In this document: positions 35,600-45,766 of the stretch, one piece after another
How the letters are laid out: the number at the start of each line of letters is the position of its first letter
Numbering within the stretch: the stretch's first letter is position 1
NCBI GenBank assembly: GCA_022447495.1
Contig: JAKVBH010000011.1
Coordinates: forward strand, 1 to 64,000
Source: Marinovum sp.
Lineage (GTDB): Bacteria; Pseudomonadota; Alphaproteobacteria; Rhodobacterales; Rhodobacteraceae
Length of the DNA: 64,000 nt
Direction: 5' to 3'
Position numbers and translations under genes: made by a program
The notes under the pieces: model-generated
Told to the model about the DNA's origin: nothing
Seen by the model: the letters and a program-made list of their open reading frames with translations, nothing else
Database searches by the model: none

Positions 35600-36853
35600 A
35601 TGACCTACCATCCCAAATCCGACTTTATGGCCGTCATGATGGAACGCGGGTTCCTTGCCGATTGCACGGATTATCAAGGGCTGGATGAGGCAGCGGCCAA
35701 GGGCAGCATGCCCGCCTATATCGGCTTTGATGCAACGGCCAAATCGCTCCATGTGGGATCGCTGATCCAGATCATGATGCTGCGTTGGTTGCAAAAGACC
35801 GGCGGGCGCCCGATCACGTTGATGGGCGGCGGCACGACCAAAGTGGGCGACCCCAGCTTTCGCGCCGATGAGCGCCCGCTTCTGACCGCCGATCAGATCG
35901 ACGACAATATCGCCGGAATCAAGAAGGTCTTCTCCGCTTACATCGACTACAACGACGGTCCCTCCGGCGCGATGATGCTCAACAATGCCGAATGGCTGGA
36001 CGACCTGAACTACCTTGAGTTTCTGCGCGATATAGGACGGCATTTCTCGGTAAACCGAATGCTCAGCTTTGAGAGTGTGAAGTCGCGCCTTGACCGAGAA
36101 CAGAGCCTCTCGTTCCTCGAGTTCAACTACATGATCCTCCAGGCCTATGACTTTCTTGAACTCAACCGCCGCTACGGCTGTTTGCTTCAGATGGGCGGCT
36201 CGGACCAATGGGGTAATATCGTCAACGGGATCGACCTCACGCGGCGCGTGCTCGACCATGAGATTTACGGCCTGACCTCGCCGCTTTTGACGACGTCGGA
36301 TGGCAAGAAGATGGGCAAATCCGCCTCCGGTGCGGTGTGGCTTAATGCCGATATGCTTTCGCCGTACGAGTTCTGGCAGTTCTGGCGCAACACCACCGAC
36401 GCAGATGTGGGCCGCTTCCTCAAGCTCTACACCGAGCTGCCCTTGGACGAATGCGACCGCCTGGGTGCGCTTGGCGGGGCCGAGATCAATGACGCCAAAA
36501 TCGCGCTGGCCAATGCCGTGACCGGGCTCTTGCACGGTGACGATGCGGCGGCGGCAGCGGAAGCGACCGCGCGCGAAGTGTTTGAAAAGGGCGGTGTCGG
36601 GGACGACCTTCCGACTTTGGAGCTTAGCGCCGAAGAGATCGGCGACGGCATGTCCATTGTGCAAGTGATCGTCAAAAGCGGCCTGGCCAAATCCGGCAAA
36701 GAGGCCAAACGCCTGATCGCAGAAAACGGCGCACGCATGGACGATGCGCCTCTGACCAATGCCGGTTTGATGCTCGACGCCGCCGCGCTGGCCTCACCGA
36801 TCAAGCTGTCCGCTGGCAAGAAACGACACGCACTGGTCAAGCTTGCAACCTGA
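35600..36853 (+). CDS. tyrS: Tyrosyl-tRNA synthetase
   Basis: Charges tRNA-Tyr. The 417 residues have the class I HIGH-like region ([16 protein letters not shown]) near residue 35, tyrosine-binding GGSDQWGNI near 198, the KMSKS loop as KMGKS near 236 and a C-terminal S4-like RNA-binding domain from about 345 ([14 protein letters not shown]). The form with KMGKS is the bacterial TyrRS-1 type. TTGGAGAGG precedes the ATG. Confidence 0.97.
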   Translation: MTYHPKSDFMAVMMERGFLADCTDYQGLDEAAAKGSMPAYIGFDATAKSLHVGSLIQIMMLRWLQKTGGRPITLMGGGTTKVGDPSFRADERPLLTADQIDDNIAGIKKVFSAYIDYNDGPSGAMMLNNAEWLDDLNYLEFLRDIGRHFSVNRMLSFESVKSRLDREQSLSFLEFNYMILQAYDFLELNRRYGCLLQMGGSDQWGNIVNGIDLTRRVLDHEIYGLTSPLLTTSDGKKMGKSASGAVWLNADMLSPYEFWQFWRNTTDADVGRFLKLYTELPLDECDRLGALGGAEINDAKIALANAVTGLLHGDDAAAAAEATAREVFEKGGVGDDLPTLELSAEEIGDGMSIVQVIVKSGLAKSGKEAKRLIAENGARMDDAPLTNAGLMLDAAALASPIKLSAGKKRHALVKLAT

Positions 36854-36928
36854 GACGAGCTTTCCTTTGGCTTTACCCGCCATGCACGAATGCGTATCAT
36901 CGGCGAAGTTCTCTTTCGAGGACACTCC

Positions 36929-37674
36929 ATGTTTGCCAAATCCAAGTCTTTTAACGCAACGCAATTGAGAGACTTGGATCGCATCGAATCTGTAGTCGAA
37001 CAAATGCTCAAAGATGGTGAGGCGCTCCTGCAGCGCCCATTGCTCCTGCAACGCCTGTGGGAGAACGGCTTGTCACACCACAACTGGGCGGGCCTGGCCC
37101 CCTATCAGGAATGGTACAACGTCTCGCTGGCGGGCTGCATGCAGATCCCAACGGAACTTGTGGACTTTCTCCTCTACACCGCCGGCACCTAGCCCAAAAC
37201 ATGATCGAAGTGGGGGTCTTCACCGGCGGCACCGCAATCTTCGCCGCCGCCTTCTTCAAAGCGGTGTTCATGGCCTTCGACTACGTCTGCCTCGACATCA
37301 AAGACCACCTCCTGATCCTGCCAAAAACCGAAAAACGTCTTGGCATGCGTTACGAGTTCGGAAAAACGTCCGACGCTTTCGCCGGCGAAGTCTTCGACGT
37401 GGTGTTTATCGACGGCGACTATTCCTTCAAATGGGCCAAACGCGATTACCTGAACCTCGGCAAATTCGCGACGAAGATCTGTGCATTCCACGATGTGAAC
37501 GCCAAGGAATACCTGCCCAAAGGCGGCGGCGTTTACAACTTTTGGCGACACCTATGCTCGTCTGTCGCGCGCGATATGACCGCCATCGAAATTTGCCACT
37601 CCGATGCCCATGTCGGCGCTCAAAAGGACGGCAATTGGATGGGCATCGGCATCCTCGATATGACATCGAAATAG
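36929..37674 (+). pseudogene. Class I SAM methyltransferase (Methyltransf_24-like) broken by a frameshift
   Basis: The first 88 codons from the ATG at 36929 (GAGGA six bases upstream) encode FAKSKSFNATQLRDLDRIE through FLLYTAGT and stop at a TAG near 37190. The +1 frame continues at once with HLAQNMIEVGVFTGGTAIF, the glycine-rich SAM motif, then FDVVFIDGDYSF and FHDVNAKEYLP, to the end at 37674. Adding one G in the GCCGGC at about 37183 joins both into one protein of about 248 residues. So this is a disabled gene or a sequencing error. The motif set resembles Methyltransf_24 proteins; the substrate is unknown. Confidence 0.75.
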
Positions 37675-37681
37675 ACGCCCC

Positions 37682-37742
37682 CCTTCCTCTTGCGAAAAAT
37701 ACCCTGGGGGGGAGTCGCACAGCGACTGGGGGGCTAGCCCCC
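37682..37742 (-). repeat. Dispersed hairpin repeat (copy 3), likely apt terminator
   Basis: On the minus strand: GGGGGGCTAGCCCCCC, then an AGTCGC-TGT-GCGACT hairpin, then CAGGGTATTTTTCGCAAG. It is the best-preserved copy of the family. It lies about 50 bp after the apt stop and, with two GC hairpins and a T-run, could serve as its terminator. Sixteen bases of its core (CAGGGTATTTTTCGCA) recur in rnpB at 54762-54777. Confidence 0.8.
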
Positions 37743-37794
37743 CAAACCGCGCGTCAGCGCTCATACAGCATGCGCGAAAGCACATTCCATTGGA

Positions 37795-38325
37795 TCAGAG
37801 CCCCTCAAACTCGCAGAGCACGTGCACATCCATGCCCAGCGCTTCGAGCTTCTCGCGGCCGCCCAACTCGGGCAGGTCGACCACAAAGGCACAGCCGATG
37901 ATCTCACCGCCGAGGCGCTCAACCAGCGTGATACCTGCTGCCGCCGTGCCGCCGGTAGCCAACAGGTCATCAACGACCAAAACCTTCTCGCCGGCGGAGA
38001 TGGCGTCGTCATGCACCTCCATCGTCGCTGCACCATATTCCAGCGTGTATTCCTCAGAGATCACCGCGCCTGGCAATTTGCCTTTCTTGCGAATTGGCAC
38101 GAACCCCACGCCCAGCTGGTGCGCAATCGCTCCGCCCAGGATAAATCCACGCGCCTCAAGGCCCACGACCTTATCGAATCTTTGCCCGGCGTACGGGTGC
38201 AACAACTGGTCAATGCAAAGCCGCAATCCACGCGGATCCGCGAAAAGCGTGGTGACATCACGAAACAGGATGCCTTCATGCGGGAAATCCACAATTGTTC
38301 GGATGTAGTCTTTGACGTCTTTCAT
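37795..38325 (-). CDS. apt: Adenine phosphoribosyltransferase
   Basis: Salvages adenine to AMP with PRPP. The 176 residues have [12 protein letters not shown] near 14, [11 protein letters not shown] near 55 and the PRPP motif [14 protein letters not shown] near 118, all diagnostic. The ATG at 38325 overlaps the LysE-family gene stop (TGATG); a longer frame is not needed. Adenine could come from AMP nucleosidase or MTA phosphorylase, both encoded in this window. Confidence 0.96.
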   Translation of the reverse strand: MKDVKDYIRTIVDFPHEGILFRDVTTLFADPRGLRLCIDQLLHPYAGQRFDKVVGLEARGFILGGAIAHQLGVGFVPIRKKGKLPGAVISEEYTLEYGAATMEVHDDAISAGEKVLVVDDLLATGGTAAAGITLVERLGGEIIGCAFVVDLPELGGREKLEALGMDVHVLCEFEGL

Positions 38326-38951
38326 CACGCGCTCCGTTTTAGCGTTGCGGTTAGGACACCCATACCAATGAGCGTCGCACCCCCTGCTCGGCTGATCCAG
38401 GGGATCACCGAAGGCCGCGCAACCCAATGGGACAGACGGTCAGCGGCCAGGGCATAGACAAGCGCATTGAAGGCTGCGAGGCTCACGAAAGTGGCAACCA
38501 GGATACTTGCCTGGGGCACAAAAGCAGCAGCAGGATCGATGAACTGCGGCACGAAGGCGATGAAAAAGGCGATGCTCTTGGGGTTGAGAGCCGTCACAGC
38601 CGCCGCATGACCAAAAACGCTGCGTGCCGTGACATCTGTGGCCTTGGACAGTTCGAGAACACTCCCGCCTGCGGACCGGATGAGCTTCATACCCAACCAC
38701 ACCAGATAAACCGCGCCGACCCATTTGAGCACCGTGAACGCGGTGGCCGAGGCCAGCACCAGCGCAGCCAAGCCCGCGAGTGAGGCGGTCATCGCGATCA
38801 AATCTCCCAGCGCGACACCAGCAGCAGAGGCCAAAGCCACAGACCGACCTTTGGAGAGCGCGTAGGACAGAACGAGCAGCACCGTCGGCCCGGGGATCAG
38901 CAAAAGCGCAGTCGAGGCGGCGGCAAAGGTCAGCCAAAGATCAAGGCTCAT
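38325..38951 (-). CDS. LysE-family amino acid exporter (RhtB-like)
   Basis: A 208-residue inner-membrane exporter with six hydrophobic helices. Family signatures are [18 protein letters not shown] near residue 19, with the Gly-Pro pair, and [16 protein letters not shown] near 124. It likely exports an amino acid or homoserine lactone-like compound. The stop overlaps the apt start, so they share a transcript, though a functional link is not obvious. Confidence 0.9.
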   Translation of the reverse strand: MSLDLWLTFAAASTALLLIPGPTVLLVLSYALSKGRSVALASAAGVALGDLIAMTASLAGLAALVLASATAFTVLKWVGAVYLVWLGMKLIRSAGGSVLELSKATDVTARSVFGHAAAVTALNPKSIAFFIAFVPQFIDPAAAFVPQASILVATFVSLAAFNALVYALAADRLSHWVARPSVIPWISRAGGATLIGMGVLTATLKRSA

Positions 38952-38952
38952 A

Positions 38953-39435
38953 TCAACTCCACAACGTTGGTTTCGTCACCATGAGCCAGAAGACGGCTAT
39001 GAGTGCAAGAAAAGCGGGCCATCCCAGGGCAAACCAAATGCAATAGGCCGATTTTGCAGCGGCGGGCAGCACCGTTTCGCCCCTTTGGAGCGCCTCGCCC
39101 GCCAGATCGCGAATGCGGATTTGCAAAGCAACTACCGGCGCCCAAAAGCAGAAGGCCAAGACATAAAGCACATAGGTGACAACCAACCAATCCTCCCAAA
39201 GCGACCAACCTTGCAACCAGATGAGCCATAGCCCCGTGGCCGGTTGAACGATCCCAGCAGGTGTCGTGAAGAGCCAATCCGCTGTCACGACACCGCGGGA
39301 CACGACATGAATGCCGCGCAGATCACCCAGATGCATGGCCCAGACCATCTGAAACGCTGTGCCGATCCCGGTACCAAAAAGCACGGTCGAGCTCAGGATG
39401 TGGAGCCACCGCGCAAGCTCGTAAGCGTCAATCAC
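38953..39435 (-). CDS. DUF2269-family integral membrane protein
   Basis: A 160-residue protein with four hydrophobic helices (residues 9-30, 50-68, 82-105, 130-150) and the histidine-containing ARWLHILSSTVLFG at the start. This matches the DUF2269 type as I know it. I chose GTG at 39435 because it overlaps the previous gene's stop (GTGA). A longer frame reaching 39603 would run within that gene. The function is unknown. Confidence 0.75.
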   Translation of the reverse strand: MIDAYELARWLHILSSTVLFGTGIGTAFQMVWAMHLGDLRGIHVVSRGVVTADWLFTTPAGIVQPATGLWLIWLQGWSLWEDWLVVTYVLYVLAFCFWAPVVALQIRIRDLAGEALQRGETVLPAAAKSAYCIWFALGWPAFLALIAVFWLMVTKPTLWS

Positions 39436-40709
39436 CGTTCGCGCTCCAGGACCATACACACGAGGATTAAAAGCACCACCGGCAGGTTCTTGAGAAGCCC
39501 CCCAAAGGGCAACATCCATAGTGCAGGCGCGAGCGATGTGAGCCCTATGGTATAGGCCGCAACCAGGCCAATCTGCGCGGGACCGATGATTTCGGGCCGC
39601 CAATTGCGCGCCAGCGCGACCGCAAGCGCGAGGTCCGCGATACCTCCGAGACGCGCCATTGCGAGCCCCAGCCAGGATGGGAAATCAGGTCCAAAGGCGG
39701 AAAGGAACATGTGGCCAGGCAAGATCAGGCCCAACACCCCTGAGATCAGCCACATAAACGCCAATGTGAGCCGAAGGAGCGGTCTCAAAAGATAGAGCCG
39801 CGCGTGCCAAAGGTCTTGGCTCCCAGCTGGGCGGGTCTGCACAATCTCGCTCCACCCACGCGGCTGCGGCGCACCCGCCAACCGTGGATCAAGCGGCGCG
39901 TCCACACCCTGCTCCAGTTGATCTACGACAGTTGAAGACATGGGTCCCAACCGCAGAATGTCGCCCAACTCACCGGCAATACGGACAGCGCCTATCGGCA
40001 CTTGAACCATGCGCGTGGGAGGCAGACCCATCCAAGAGCGCAAGTCGCTGGCATATTGCGACAGGCTCACCCGTTCTGTCCCACCACAGGTCAGAGGCGC
40101 GCCGAAGAGATCATCACCGAGATCAGGCGCTTCAAGACAATGAACCACCAGATCGGCCAAGTCTTCGGCGTGGAGAGGCGTCACCATTTGATCACCTGCA
40201 CCTACAACGGGCGTACCCCATGGCAGGCTCGCCATGCCGCGCAGCAGCGACGTGCCACCATAGGAGGTGTCCGCCACGACCAGACCGGGACGCAGGATGG
40301 CAAAATGACTTGGCACTGCCTCCTCACCGAGCCGCCGCCACTTTGAGAAATCAGTTTGCGCTTCGATCCCGAAGGCAGAGATCAATATGCCCCGCGCGTT
40401 CGTACCGAGCGCCTGATAGAGCGCCTTGGGTGCCGCGACATGGACAGCTTGAAAAGCGCTTTCGCTGGCGGCGAGAAGCCCTGCCGCATTCACAACCCAG
40501 CACCCTTGGGGCAAGATATCTCGCCAGGCCGCCGCGGAGTGCCAATCCGCATCGGTGAGATCAGCCGCAATCGTTTGAAACCCCATGGCATGGAGCGCGC
40601 TCACCCTCCGGGCAATAGCAATTACCTCGTACCCCTGGGCGCGCAGCGCAAAAGCAATATGTCGGCCGATAAATCCGTCGGCCCCGAGGAGCGCGACCGG
40701 CTGACTCAC
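39432..40709 (-). CDS. NAD(P)-binding SDR fused to a DoxX-like membrane domain
   Basis: A 425-residue two-part protein. Residues 1-290 are an atypical extended SDR (LLGADGFIGRHIA Rossmann motif at residue 7; LRPGLVVAD; TPLHAEDLADLVVHCL). Residues 305-420 hold four hydrophobic helices in DoxX-like arrangement (LTLAFMWLISGVLGLI; LGLAMARLGGIADLALAVALA). It is coupled with the DUF2269 gene downstream (GTGA) and overlaps the mtnP stop upstream. The fusion is known in proteobacteria, but its reaction is not. Confidence 0.85.
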   Translation of the reverse strand: MSQPVALLGADGFIGRHIAFALRAQGYEVIAIARRVSALHAMGFQTIAADLTDADWHSAAAWRDILPQGCWVVNAAGLLAASESAFQAVHVAAPKALYQALGTNARGILISAFGIEAQTDFSKWRRLGEEAVPSHFAILRPGLVVADTSYGGTSLLRGMASLPWGTPVVGAGDQMVTPLHAEDLADLVVHCLEAPDLGDDLFGAPLTCGGTERVSLSQYASDLRSWMGLPPTRMVQVPIGAVRIAGELGDILRLGPMSSTVVDQLEQGVDAPLDPRLAGAPQPRGWSEIVQTRPAGSQDLWHARLYLLRPLLRLTLAFMWLISGVLGLILPGHMFLSAFGPDFPSWLGLAMARLGGIADLALAVALARNWRPEIIGPAQIGLVAAYTIGLTSLAPALWMLPFGGLLKNLPVVLLILVCMVLERER

Positions 40710-41578
40710 AAAACGCGGCCTGCCACGGCGTCAAGCTTCGCCATGAGCGCAGGGTCGCGGTTGTCAGGGCCGGTGATGATCGCAAATTCCAACGCGCGGT
40801 CGCATCCATGGGGACAAGCTTCACGGTCTGCGCCAAGCAACTTGGGCAGTTTGCTCACCAAGGCGCGGCCTTTTTCTGCATTTCCCATGAGGGTCGCTAT
40901 GATCTGGGTCACGTCGACTTCGCCATGGTCGGGATGCCAACTGTCATAATCGGTGATCATGGCGACAGAGGCGTAACAAAGCTCGGCTTCGCGCGCGAGT
41001 TTGGCTTCGGGCATATTGGTCATGCCAATCACGTCACAGCCCCAGCTTTCGCGGTACATCTTGCTTTCGGCCAAAGTGGAAAATTGCGGGCCTTCCATGG
41101 CGAGATAGGTGCCGCCACGGTGGACGGTGATGTCCGCGTCTTTGGCCGCGGTTTCGCAAGCATCCCCCAGTCGGGGGCACGTAGGATGGGCAACGCTGAC
41201 ATGGGCCACACAGCCCGTGCCAAAGAAGCTTTTCTCACGGGCGAAGGTGCGGTCGATGAACTGATCTACAATCACAAAATCCCCCGGCGCCATTTCCTCT
41301 CGAAAAGAGCCGCAGGCCGAGACCGAAATAACATCCGTCACCCCCAGGCGTTTCAGCGCGTCGATATTCGCGCGATAGGGCACAGTGGTCGGCGAATGGA
41401 CATGGCCGCGTCCGTGACGGGGGAGAAAGACCATCTCAACCCCATCCAGCGATCCGGTCAAAAGTTGATCCGATGGCGCACCCCAGCGGCTCTCCACCGC
41501 CTGCCACGCCGCGTTTTCGAGGCCTTCAATGTCGTAAATCCCAGAGCCGCCAATGATGCCGATTTTTGTCTGTGCCAT
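40706..41578 (-). CDS. mtnP: 5'-methylthioadenosine phosphorylase
   Basis: Cleaves methylthioadenosine to adenine and 5-methylthioribose 1-phosphate in methionine salvage. The 290-residue protein carries GIIGGSGIYDIEGLE at residue 6, LPRHGRGHVHSPTTVPYRANI near 52, GDFVIVDQFIDRT near 103 and the nucleoside-binding MEGPQFSTLAES near 170, all typical. The ATG at 41578 fits the family start; the longer frame to 41743 is unlikely. Adenine made here could feed apt. Confidence 0.94.
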   Translation of the reverse strand: MAQTKIGIIGGSGIYDIEGLENAAWQAVESRWGAPSDQLLTGSLDGVEMVFLPRHGRGHVHSPTTVPYRANIDALKRLGVTDVISVSACGSFREEMAPGDFVIVDQFIDRTFAREKSFFGTGCVAHVSVAHPTCPRLGDACETAAKDADITVHRGGTYLAMEGPQFSTLAESKMYRESWGCDVIGMTNMPEAKLAREAELCYASVAMITDYDSWHPDHGEVDVTQIIATLMGNAEKGRALVSKLPKLLGADREACPHGCDRALEFAIITGPDNRDPALMAKLDAVAGRVL

Positions 41579-41817
41579 TCGCCCGTCCTGCCGTGCCTTT
41601 TTACCTCGGCCAGTAAGACACGCACGCCCATGGTCCGCAACTGACAAGATGATCACGGTGGCGGCATTCCCAGCGCCGTTCGTCTGGCACACATGCCAGG
41701 CCATACTTGGGATATTCCTGCCACACATGGCTGGTATGCCCAAGAATACCGTGCCGTGGCCTGAAATGCTCTATATGACCCCGGACAACGATAATTCCCC
41801 CAAGCGTGAGGCCAGGC

Positions 41818-43443
41818 ATGACCGACATAACGCCACAGAGCGGTCTATCCCGTTTTTCCCTATCAGAACTGGCTGGTGGTGAGGCGTTGACGCCCGCGCG
41901 GATGCGGATCGAATTGCTCTCTGGTTTGACGGTAGCTCTGGCGTTGGTGCCTGAAGCGGTGGCCTTTGCATTTGTCGCAAGCGTGCACCCGTTGGTGGGG
42001 CTCTATGCGGCCTTTATCGTGGGTCTGATCACTGCGCTCATCGGGGGCCGTCCTGGCATGATCTCCGGCGCGACGGGTGCCTTGGCCGTGGTCATGGTGG
42101 CGCTAGTTGCGCAGCACGGGGTGGAATACCTCTTTGCGACCGTCGTTCTCATGGGAGCTTTGCAAATTATCGCGGGCATCATGCGTTGGGGCCGGTTCAT
42201 ACGGCTCGTGCCACATCCTGTGATGTTGGGCTTTGTGAACGGCCTGGCGATTGTGATCTTCCTGGCGCAATTGACGCAATTCAAAGTGCCCGGCTCTGTA
42301 GTCAGCGATGGCCACGGCATGACCGGGGGCGAGTGGCTTCCGTTTGATCAATTGGCGCTGATGCTCGGCCTTGTGGCTGTGACCATGGCCATCATCCACT
42401 TCATGCCGCGTCTCACCAAAGCGATCCCGGCCCCGCTGGCCGGTATCGGCATTGTCGCTGGCGCCGTTCTGGTGCTTGGGTTGGACGTGCCCAATGTGGG
42501 CGACATGGCCTCAATTGAGGGCGGGTTGCCGATGTTCCACATTCCTATGGTCCCTCTCACATGGGAGACGTTTGAAATCATCCTGCCCTATGCCGTGATC
42601 CTCGCCGCAATTGGTTTGATTGAGAGCCTGTTGACGTTAAACCTTGTGGGCGACATCACCGGCAAACGCGGTGGCGCGAGCCAGGAATGCATTGCCCAAG
42701 GTGTCGCCAATACTGTGACCGGTTTCTTTGGCGGCATGGGCGGCTGTGCGATGATCGGTCAATCGATGATCAACGTGAAATCCGGCGGTCGGACCCGGGT
42801 TGCGGGTGTTGCTGCGGCACTATTTCTCTTAGCGTTTATCGTCGTCGGTGCGCCAATCATTGAACAGATTCCACTGGCCGCGCTGGTGGGTGTGATGTTC
42901 ATGGTAGTGATCGGGACCTTTGCTTGGAACTCCCTGCGGATTTTGCGCCGCGTGCCGCTGACCGATGCCTTTGTGATCGTGTTGGTGACTGTGGTCACGG
43001 TGATGACCGACTTGGCTATTGCGGTGGTTGTGGGCGTGATCGTCTCGGCCTTAGCCTATGCCTGGAACAACGCGACGCGCATTCATGCGCGCGTGCATGA
43101 AACGCCTGAAGGCGCGAAAGTCTATACGGTCCAAGGCCCGCTTTTCTTTGGCTCATCGGACGGATTTGTGGAACTCTTTGCGCCCCAAAGTGACCCGTCC
43201 CTTGTGATCATCGACTTTGCGGAAAGCCGCGTTGTGGACCAATCCGCATTGCAGGCCATCGAAGCCGTTGCCGCCAAGTACGAAGTTGCGGGCAAAAAAG
43301 TGCAGCTGCGCCACCTCAGCCGCGATTGCCACCAACTTCTGACAAAGGCTGGGCATTTGATGATCGATAGTGAGGATGACCCCGAATACGGTCTTGCGGT
43401 AGATTACTCCGTGCGCACAGGCATTTTGGCAGGCGGCCACTGA
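41818..43443 (+). CDS. SulP-family anion transporter with STAS domain
   Basis: A 541-residue inner-membrane anion transporter with about twelve to fourteen helices and a C-terminal cytoplasmic STAS domain from residue 430. Signatures are LVPEAVAFAFVASVHPLVGLYAAF near 35 and NTVTGFFGGMGGCAMIGQSMINVKSGG near 300. The STAS domain contains IIDFAESRVVDQSALQAIE. The substrate could be sulfate, bicarbonate or a dicarboxylate. The ATG at 41818 follows GAGGCCAGG; a GTG four codons earlier is also open. Confidence 0.93.
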   Translation: MTDITPQSGLSRFSLSELAGGEALTPARMRIELLSGLTVALALVPEAVAFAFVASVHPLVGLYAAFIVGLITALIGGRPGMISGATGALAVVMVALVAQHGVEYLFATVVLMGALQIIAGIMRWGRFIRLVPHPVMLGFVNGLAIVIFLAQLTQFKVPGSVVSDGHGMTGGEWLPFDQLALMLGLVAVTMAIIHFMPRLTKAIPAPLAGIGIVAGAVLVLGLDVPNVGDMASIEGGLPMFHIPMVPLTWETFEIILPYAVILAAIGLIESLLTLNLVGDITGKRGGASQECIAQGVANTVTGFFGGMGGCAMIGQSMINVKSGGRTRVAGVAAALFLLAFIVVGAPIIEQIPLAALVGVMFMVVIGTFAWNSLRILRRVPLTDAFVIVLVTVVTVMTDLAIAVVVGVIVSALAYAWNNATRIHARVHETPEGAKVYTVQGPLFFGSSDGFVELFAPQSDPSLVIIDFAESRVVDQSALQAIEAVAAKYEVAGKKVQLRHLSRDCHQLLTKAGHLMIDSEDDPEYGLAVDYSVRTGILAGGH

Positions 43444-43457
43444 TTAAATTTCGAATA

Positions 43458-44183
43458 TTACGTCTTTGAGACCCGCTCATGCACTTGGGCGGCACTCTCT
43501 ACCCGTTCGGAATAACGATCCACGAGATAGTCTTTGCGGCCTCGGATGAGATACGTGAATTTCACCAATTCTTCCATCACATCAACGATACGGCGGTAAA
43601 ATGGCCCCTCGGGGAGGCGGCCGTCTTTGAACTCGAGCCAGGCTTTGGGGATCGAGCTTTGGTTTGGGATTGTGACCATCCGCATCCAGCGCCCAAGGAT
43701 ACGCATTTGGTTGACTGCGTTGAAGCTCTGGGAGCCGCCGGACACCTGCATGATCGCCAGCGTTTTACCCTGGGTTGGGCGAATGCCCCCTTGGAGTGAC
43801 AGCGGGAGCCAATCGATTTGTGTCTTCATCAACCCCGTCATAGCGCCGTGGCGTTCTGGGCTCGACCAGACCATGCCTTCCGCCCAGGTCGCGAGCTCTC
43901 GCAGCTCCGCCACTTTGGGATGGTCCGGCCCTGCGTCTTCATCGTCGACTTGCGGCAGACCAGAGGGGTTGAATAGCTTCGTCTCACAGCCCAGCATATC
44001 CAAGATACGTGCGGATTCCTCAACAGCGCGACGCGAGTAGCTCTCAGCCCGCAGGGATCCATAGAGCAGCAAAATGCGTGGTTTGTGCCCTGGGTCGCCT
44101 GCTGCTGCCAGCGCCGCCACATCTATTGCGTGGATTGCGTCTTCGATCAGGGCGGGCAGGTCGGACATGTGTGGCTTGATCAT
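43458..44183 (-). CDS. arsH: ArsH-type NADPH-dependent FMN reductase
   Basis: A flavoprotein of about 241 residues that oxidises organoarsenicals or acts as a quinone/azo reductase. ArsH features are [18 protein letters not shown] near residue 37, [23 protein letters not shown] near 105 and the C-terminal [20 protein letters not shown]. No other ars genes are beside it. The ATG at 44183 was chosen; another five codons on is possible. There is no strong ribosome-binding site. Confidence 0.9.
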   Translation of the reverse strand: MIKPHMSDLPALIEDAIHAIDVAALAAAGDPGHKPRILLLYGSLRAESYSRRAVEESARILDMLGCETKLFNPSGLPQVDDEDAGPDHPKVAELRELATWAEGMVWSSPERHGAMTGLMKTQIDWLPLSLQGGIRPTQGKTLAIMQVSGGSQSFNAVNQMRILGRWMRMVTIPNQSSIPKAWLEFKDGRLPEGPFYRRIVDVMEELVKFTYLIRGRKDYLVDRYSERVESAAQVHERVSKT

Positions 44184-44250
44184 AAACGTAACGTTCCCAT
44201 GCGGAGCGGGCCTTTTAGCCCGCGTTTTGAAAGCACGCCAGAAGGCGTAC

Positions 44251-44312
44251 GGGAGGGGCGCTGCCCCCATCGCTTTCAGCGATTCGCCCGGGATATTTTT
44301 AGCCAGAAGAAG
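44251..44312 (+). repeat. Dispersed hairpin repeat (copy 4, variant tail)
   Basis: A GGGGCGCTGCCCC palindrome, then ATCGCT-TTC-AGCGAT hairpin, then CCCGGGATATTTTTAGCCAG and AAGAAG. It has the same layout as the copies near 1946 and 37682 and shares its tail with the two copies near 51 kb. It lies between arsH and the carnitine dehydrogenase gene, both on the minus strand, in the opposite orientation. Confidence 0.65.
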
Positions 44313-44332
44313 CTTGGGAATTACAGAGAGGT

Positions 44333-45766
44333 TTAACCGATTGACCGCCCTGCACCATCTGGTTTTGCCAAAGTGGAGTGGGCTCCCGCATAAGCCACCA
44401 GTTTGGCCTCGACCTCCGGGAGAGGCGCGCAGGAACGGCGGGTCTCGAGGCTTACGTGAAGGAGCATTGTTTCCATCGTGGCGCAGAGCGTACCCCCGCC
44501 GTTTTCAATGAAATGGAAAAGGTGGAGTTTCTTACCTTCGCCGCGCATGACTTGGGTGCGCACGCGAAGTTGCTCACCTGCTTTCATTTCATCGAGGTAA
44601 CGAAGGTGGTTTTCCACAGTGAAGTAGCTATTGCCGCCCGCGATATACTCCGCATCCGCGCCGATCAGCACCATGAAGGCATCCGTAGCCTGGGCCCCTG
44701 CTTCGAGGTAGTGAGCCTCGTTCATATGGCCATTGTAATCGGTCCAGGTCTGCGGGATGGCGCGGTCGACGGTGACGGGTAAGTCCGCCTCGAGGGTGAG
44801 CGGGAAACGCTCTTCGTGGGTGGCAATGATGCCGCCTGCCGCTGCCTTATTCTTTTTGAGTGCCCGCAGGATGCCCACCAAGTTGTCGTCGCGCAACCGC
44901 TCCAACTCGCGAATCGACATGCGCCCAGATTGGGCGTCGGATTGCTCTGCGATGAGGTCCACCAAGTCATCGGTGAACTCCGGCACATCCATCAGCTTGG
45001 TCCAGGGCCATTCCAAGGCGGGTCCGAACTGGGCCATGAAATGCTTCATGCCCGCCTCGCCTCCGGCCACGCGATAAGTCTCAAACAGACCCATCTGCGC
45101 CCAGCGCAGGCCAAACCCCATGCGGATGGCCTCGTCGATTTCTTCGGTCGTGGCGATCCCGTCTTTGACGAGCCAAAGCGCCTCGCGCCAGACGGCCTCA
45201 AGAAAGCGGTCGGCGATATGGGCGTCGATCTCCTTGCGCACGTGAAGCGGGTACATGCCCACATCGGTGAGCACTTTTTTCGCCCAGTCGACGGCGCGGG
45301 GATCAAAGGTCTCGCCCGGGACCACTTCGATGAGCGGCAGGAGATAGACCGGATTGAACGGATGGGTGACAAGGATTTGGGTCGGGTCCTTGGCGCCCTC
45401 TTGCAGCTCGGAGGGTTTGAACCCAGAGGTCGAGGAGCCGATGACCGCTTCGGGGTCCAGCGTCTCTTGGATCTCGGCATAGACCTTTTGTTTCATCTCA
45501 AGCCGTTCGGGCACGCTTTCTTGCACCCAATTTGCTCCGGCCACAGCCTCTGCAATCGTGGCAGCAAAGCTCAACGTGCCTTCGGCAGGCATCGCCCGGT
45601 CGTAAAGCGCGGGCAAGGCACGGCGGGCATTGGCGAGGACCTCTCCGATCTTGCGCTCGGCCTCTGGGTCGGGGTCAAAGACCGCAACGTCCCACCCGTT
45701 GAGCAAGAACCGCGCGGCCCACCCGCCGCCGATCACACCGCCACCAATAATCGCTGCTTTTTTCAT
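44333..45766 (-). CDS. L-carnitine dehydrogenase fused to a hotdog thioesterase
   Basis: A 477-residue bifunctional protein. Residues 1-310 are a 3-hydroxyacyl-CoA-dehydrogenase-like domain ([69 protein letters not shown]) matching L-carnitine 3-dehydrogenase, which makes 3-dehydrocarnitine. Residues 330-465 are a 4-hydroxybenzoyl-CoA-type hotdog domain ([36 protein letters not shown]), likely the betainyl-CoA thioesterase. The ATG overlaps the upstream lipoprotein gene (ATGA). It is the last gene of the carnitine operon. Confidence 0.92.
   Translation of the reverse strand: MKKAAIIGGGVIGGGWAARFLLNGWDVAVFDPDPEAERKIGEVLANARRALPALYDRAMPAEGTLSFAATIAEAVAGANWVQESVPERLEMKQKVYAEIQETLDPEAVIGSSTSGFKPSELQEGAKDPTQILVTHPFNPVYLLPLIEVVPGETFDPRAVDWAKKVLTDVGMYPLHVRKEIDAHIADRFLEAVWREALWLVKDGIATTEEIDEAIRMGFGLRWAQMGLFETYRVAGGEAGMKHFMAQFGPALEWPWTKLMDVPEFTDDLVDLIAEQSDAQSGRMSIRELERLRDDNLVGILRALKKNKAAAGGIIATHEERFPLTLEADLPVTVDRAIPQTWTDYNGHMNEAHYLEAGAQATDAFMVLIGADAEYIAGGNSYFTVENHLRYLDEMKAGEQLRVRTQVMRGEGKKLHLFHFIENGGGTLCATMETMLLHVSLETRRSCAPLPEVEAKLVAYAGAHSTLAKPDGAGRSIG

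Noticed and set aside
35552-36664. 370-codon minus-strand frame opposite tyrS
   Set aside because: It is antisense to a complete tyrosyl-tRNA synthetase with all motifs; no family features of its own.
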